From: Simiduia curdlanivorans | GTDB lineage: Bacteria > Pseudomonadota > Gammaproteobacteria > Pseudomonadales > Cellvibrionaceae | NCBI RefSeq assembly: GCF_030409605.1 | Contig: NZ_JAUFQG010000004.1 | Span: forward strand, 310,001-374,000 | Reading direction: 5' to 3' | DNA length: 64,000 nt | Shown here: positions 60,939-64,000 of the stretch, piece by piece | Numbering within the stretch: position 1 is the stretch's first letter | How the letters are laid out: every line of letters starts with the position of its first letter | Translations under genes and position numbers: made by a program | Notes under the pieces: generated by a model | What the model saw: the letters and a program-made list of their open reading frames with translations, nothing else | Told to the model about the DNA's origin: nothing | Database searches by the model: none

Positions 60939-61816
60939 AGAATTTTCCTGATCAAGTCCGGGGTAAATAAATGTTCGCTCTATAACAACTACGGAGAACA
61001 GATAAAAAAAGTTGCACCAGATCACACGCTTTAAAACAGAAGCAACGATTAACTGGCGAACTAGCGCGTTGATCGCAGCTCAGCTTCAGACATTACATGC
61101 AGACGATCTAGGCGTTTGCATTCAGGAAACCCCTGCCTTGCACCCTAATCTGATCCGCCCCGGCGATACTCCGACAGCCTGTAATTTTGGCCCCAACATA
61201 ATCCCATTCACTCACCTACCTAGATGGCTAATCTGGATTGGCCGCAATACTCGTGCACAGCCTAAGCCACTAGCGTGTGCGTAAGCGTGGTAATTACCGT
61301 GGTTTTTTTTGTGTGAATAGGCTGCTAAGTATCGAACCATTGGTGGTTAGCAGCGGAAACAGAAGCGAGCAGAAAAGAGGTGAAGAGATAAAGACAGAGA
61401 TCACTGCAAAACTAACCCTGCGACCCGAACAATCTAAACAAACTAGGCAATGCCCGTCGTGCCGCAATATAAACAAGCATTTTTGTTAAATAGATGTGAC
61501 GCTAACACTCGATACCGAGCCCTGACGATGATCACCCATGTTTTGCCACACAACATTCCGCCCTTGGACTTAGTCGCTTAACCTAAACACCTAAATCCTC
61601 TGCGCTGCCTAGAAACCCTATCTGATAGAAATTAATCGCCCCCAAGAAGCACAACAAACAATCTATCAGACACAATAAAACTAAAAGGCGAGCCAATCTG
61701 GTACGGTAGAATCATTTACTGTTTAGCCAACATCCTGAGCAATGCAAAGAACACTAGAAATATGAGCTATAACGCATTGTTATCTAAAGAATTAATTCAA
61801 AGCCCCATAAAAAACC

Positions 61817-61846
61817 CCAATAAAATTGGTTAACCAATTTTATTGG
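61817..61846. promoter_or_regulatory. Perfect 30-bp palindrome, putative operator
   Basis: CCAATAAAATTGGTT (61817-61831) followed directly by its exact reverse complement (61832-61846), no spacer. The centre AAATTGGTTAACCAATTT differs only in the middle two bases from the UxuR/ExuR-type site AAATTGGTATACCAATTT of enterobacteria. It lies 345 nt upstream of the alginate lyase gene, so a GntR-type uronate repressor site is plausible. Confidence 0.55.
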
Positions 61847-62190
61847 CAACGTGAATTATTTGCATCTCCCGCAAAACAAAACTACTATCGAAACCAATGC
61901 GAAACAATATTGGGCGCCCAAAAAAAATAAGCCATGCGCCGAAGGCACACCACACTCAATGGTGCGTATCCCCTATTTCAGAGGTACCTGATGTCCCGCA
62001 CACCCGGCCAGTGGGCGGATAGGATGAAAGCCGAGGTAAACACGGCCGCTGTCTAATAATCACAACGCATGCGCGCTAGCGTTTAGCGCCGCTGCACAAA
62101 GAGCAAAAAATAATGAAAATAATCAAACCCACAGCAATGACCCCAACCACCCACTCTGGCATCGCCAGTCACTAAGCAGGGAGACTCGAT

Positions 62191-63476
62191 ATGAACTATA
62201 AAAATTTATTCGCCCTGTTGGCCATTTCAGCCTTCGCATCAACGGCAAATGCAGCAACATTTGTGATTGAAAAATACGGTACTGGCTTCTCCATCGACGG
62301 CAACGGTGGCGCAATTCAAGGCCAACAAATCTATCTATGGGGCACCAATACAAGCAACGTAAATCAGAAATGGGTGCAACTCGATCGTGGCGATGGCTAC
62401 TACGCCTACAAGAAAGAAGGCACCAACTTGTGCTGGGATGGCGGCAACGGCGGCTCGAAGCGTCAGGCGATCACATTGCAAACCTGCGATACCAATAACT
62501 ACAACCAACATTTTTCTAAGGTGAAGATTTATGCCGGCACCGAAGTTTATCGCATTAAAAAGCGCGGCGTATCTTACTCTTTGGACTGGACGGCAATAAT
62601 GGCGCAGCTAGTCGTCAGGCCATCTACCTCTGGAATTCGTCTGATAGCAACGTGAATCAGCATTGGGAATTTAAATCCGTGGCAGACAGCGGCAGCTCGG
62701 GCGGTGGATCTGGATCAGGCGGTGGTTCAACCGGCACGGCAGAAATCCCTTCCGACCTTATGGATAACTGCAACCAATGGAAGATTACCTACCCAAGCGG
62801 CGTTGAAGACAAAACTCTTTGCGGTGAATACAACAACGAATACTTCTTCGTTAACGACAATCGCGACGGTATAGTGTTTAAGGCGCCCATCAGAAGCAAC
62901 AACGGTTCAACGCCAAACTCAGATTACATCCGCTCCGAGTTGCGCGAACGCACCACCACCGGCAGTTCTGATATTTACTGGACCACTAGCGGCACCCACG
63001 TTGTTTACGTTAAGCAGGCGATCACTCATTTGCCTATCGTAAAACCCCATTTGGTTGCCACTCAAATCCACGGCAACAAAAGTGATGGTATCGACGACGC
63101 CATGGTGCTCCGCCTGGAGAACAAACACTTGTTCCTGAGCTTCAACGGTGGCGTGTTGCGCAGCGACCTAACTATTAAGACCAACTATAACTTAGGCACC
63201 AAGCACGAAGTGATTTTCGAGGTAATCAACGGTAAGCACTACGTTTACTACAGCGAAGATGGCAAATTGGAAGCGGCCTACAAAGCGGGTAACGCGAGCA
63301 GTTATTTGGTAAAAGATGGTTCAAACACCTATGTGATGAACCGCAATTACGATCAATCCTATTTCAAAATAGGTAACTACACCCAAAGCAATGCCGAAAA
63401 AGAAGGCAGCCAGACTGGCAACGCCAATAACTACGGCGAAGTGGTTGTGTATGACTTCTGGGTGGAACACAAATAA
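62191..63476 (+). pseudogene. CBM13-PL7 alginate lyase, frame broken by 5-bp duplication
   Basis: Signal peptide (LFALLAISAFASTANA), a ricin-type CBM13 domain with QxW-like repeats (QKW, QHW), a Gly/Ser linker, then a PL7 alginate lyase domain with RSELRE (about 62935-62952), QIHG and YFKIGNYTQ. QIH usually goes with preference for guluronate-containing alginate. A duplicated TGGAC (62582-62586 and 62587-62591) shifts the frame, so the first frame stops at 62655 and the lyase domain continues in another frame from before 62652. Removing one copy restores a continuous product of about 427 residues. RBS GGGAG. It may be a real pseudogene, a phase-variable gene or a sequencing error. Confidence 0.88.
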
Positions 63477-64000
63477 GTTGAGCAGTAGCTAAGCTCTCTA
63501 AAGACCACACAAAAGCGCGAACAGCGCCCAGCCTAACAACTGGGCGCTTTTTCGTTTGGTAAAGATATCGCTCTGAAAGGTGTATTAGTTACAGCTAGAT
63601 CAGGTAACTCTTGAGATACTCATCAGTTGCCGCTCACACCGCCCACCTCTTAACCATGCTCGCCTAGGTTACGACAGGGTTAGCTTTGTGCAGCCCAACG
63701 CGCTCAACCCCTCTCCCGCTACAATAGATTTATGTCCGCAACATCGCTGAAATCATTGCTGAGGCGTTGGTTAAGCCACTGCTCATTATTCCAATTCAAT
63801 AGCCCCCCCAACCATCATGACGACTGCTCTCTCGCCTCGTTGCCATCGCCTTAAGCTAGCGCCTATTAACTTATCATTACCAATTCGACTAAAAAAAAAG
63901 CCGGCGGCCTTACCAAACTACATAATTGGACATACAATTTTTCCAGTGACTTCTGTTCAGCGGATTGGGCATCCGTTACACTAAGGCCGGAAACTCAACT
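63477..64000. other. Right-edge intergenic stretch
   Basis: After the lyase terminator no coding frame of quality is seen. An A9 run next to GCCGGCGGCC at 63892-63910 could be part of a terminator for a leftward gene beyond the window. Confidence 0.35.
63523..63552 (+). terminator. Terminator of the alginate lyase gene
   Basis: AGCGCCCAG (63523-63531) and CTGGGCGCT (63540-63548), 9-bp stem, loop of 8, then a T-run. Confidence 0.88.

Larger units (their letters stand above)
60591..62190. other. 1.6-kb gene-poor stretch
   Basis: No long coding frame. It holds the promoter of the BspA-like gene, a possible 52-codon gene at 60780-60938, a perfect 30-bp palindrome at 61817-61846, and the upstream region of the alginate lyase gene. 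Other short frames here lack ribosome-binding sites. Such a long empty gap beside a broken gene suggests decay or rearrangement. Confidence 0.5.

Noticed and set aside
61012..61489. Two overlapping short plus-strand frames in the gene-poor gap
   Set aside because: No ribosome-binding sites or known motifs; composition looks non-coding.

Overview
The window looks like a chromosomal segment of a marine, polysaccharide-degrading gammaproteobacterium, most like the Cellvibrionales (Saccharophagus, Teredinibacter, Simiduia, Gilvimarinus and relatives). The reasons are moderate GC, several TonB-dependent receptors, many secreted carbohydrate-active enzymes, Gly/Ser/Asp-rich linkers between catalytic and binding domains, and a complete hexuronate pathway. 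Genus cannot be fixed from the sequence alone. I found no tRNA, rRNA, CRISPR array, prophage or transposase gene.

Layout. 1-6.1 kb: a sulfatase cut by the left edge, a small membrane protein, an S8 protease divergent from an ECF sigma/anti-sigma/lipoprotein operon, and a periplasmic solute-binding-like protein. 6.6-29.8 kb: a uronate polysaccharide utilisation locus. It has a TonB receptor, a GH2 enzyme, an alginate-lyase-superfamily enzyme, KduD, a GH105-type hydrolase, a DUF4861 protein, KduI, a beta-helix putative lyase, UxuA, UxaC, UxuB, a FadR-type GntR repressor, KdgK and a DctPQM TRAP transporter. 29.9-32.1 kb: an outer-membrane barrel and an Ala/Ser-rich secreted protein. 32.3-35.7 kb: a Fur-type iron uptake pair. 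35.8-41.7 kb: a nitroreductase with a LysR regulator, then a choice-of-anchor-B lipoprotein divergent from another TonB receptor. 41.8-44.1 kb: a metzincin-like metalloprotease. 44.9-48.2 kb: an unusual four-gene operon (nucleotidyltransferase, SAICAR-synthetase-like, AbrB-like, thymidylate-kinase-like). 48.3-55.3 kb: a MacB/FtsX-type ABC system with a DUF2306 protein and a divergent NtrC-type two-component system. 55.9-60.6 kb: a SARP-like regulator fused to an alpha/beta hydrolase, and a large BspA-like surface lipoprotein. 62.2-63.5 kb: a CBM13-PL7 alginate lyase gene broken by a 5-bp duplication.

How the uronate locus works together: lyases and the GH105 enzyme release unsaturated uronates, which KduI and KduD turn into 2-keto-3-deoxygluconate (KDG). 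Saturated glucuronate reaches KDG through UxaC, UxuB and UxuA. KdgK phosphorylates KDG; the KDPG aldolase is not in the window. Five copies of a 19-bp near-palindrome (consensus close to TGGTCAAGTGGCCTTACCA) lie at the promoters of these units, next to the GntR gene. One copy overlaps a strong promoter that would make only a roughly 65-nt RNA before a terminator. Eight bases of that RNA are perfectly complementary to the ribosome-binding site of uxuA, suggesting an undescribed uronate-controlled small RNA.
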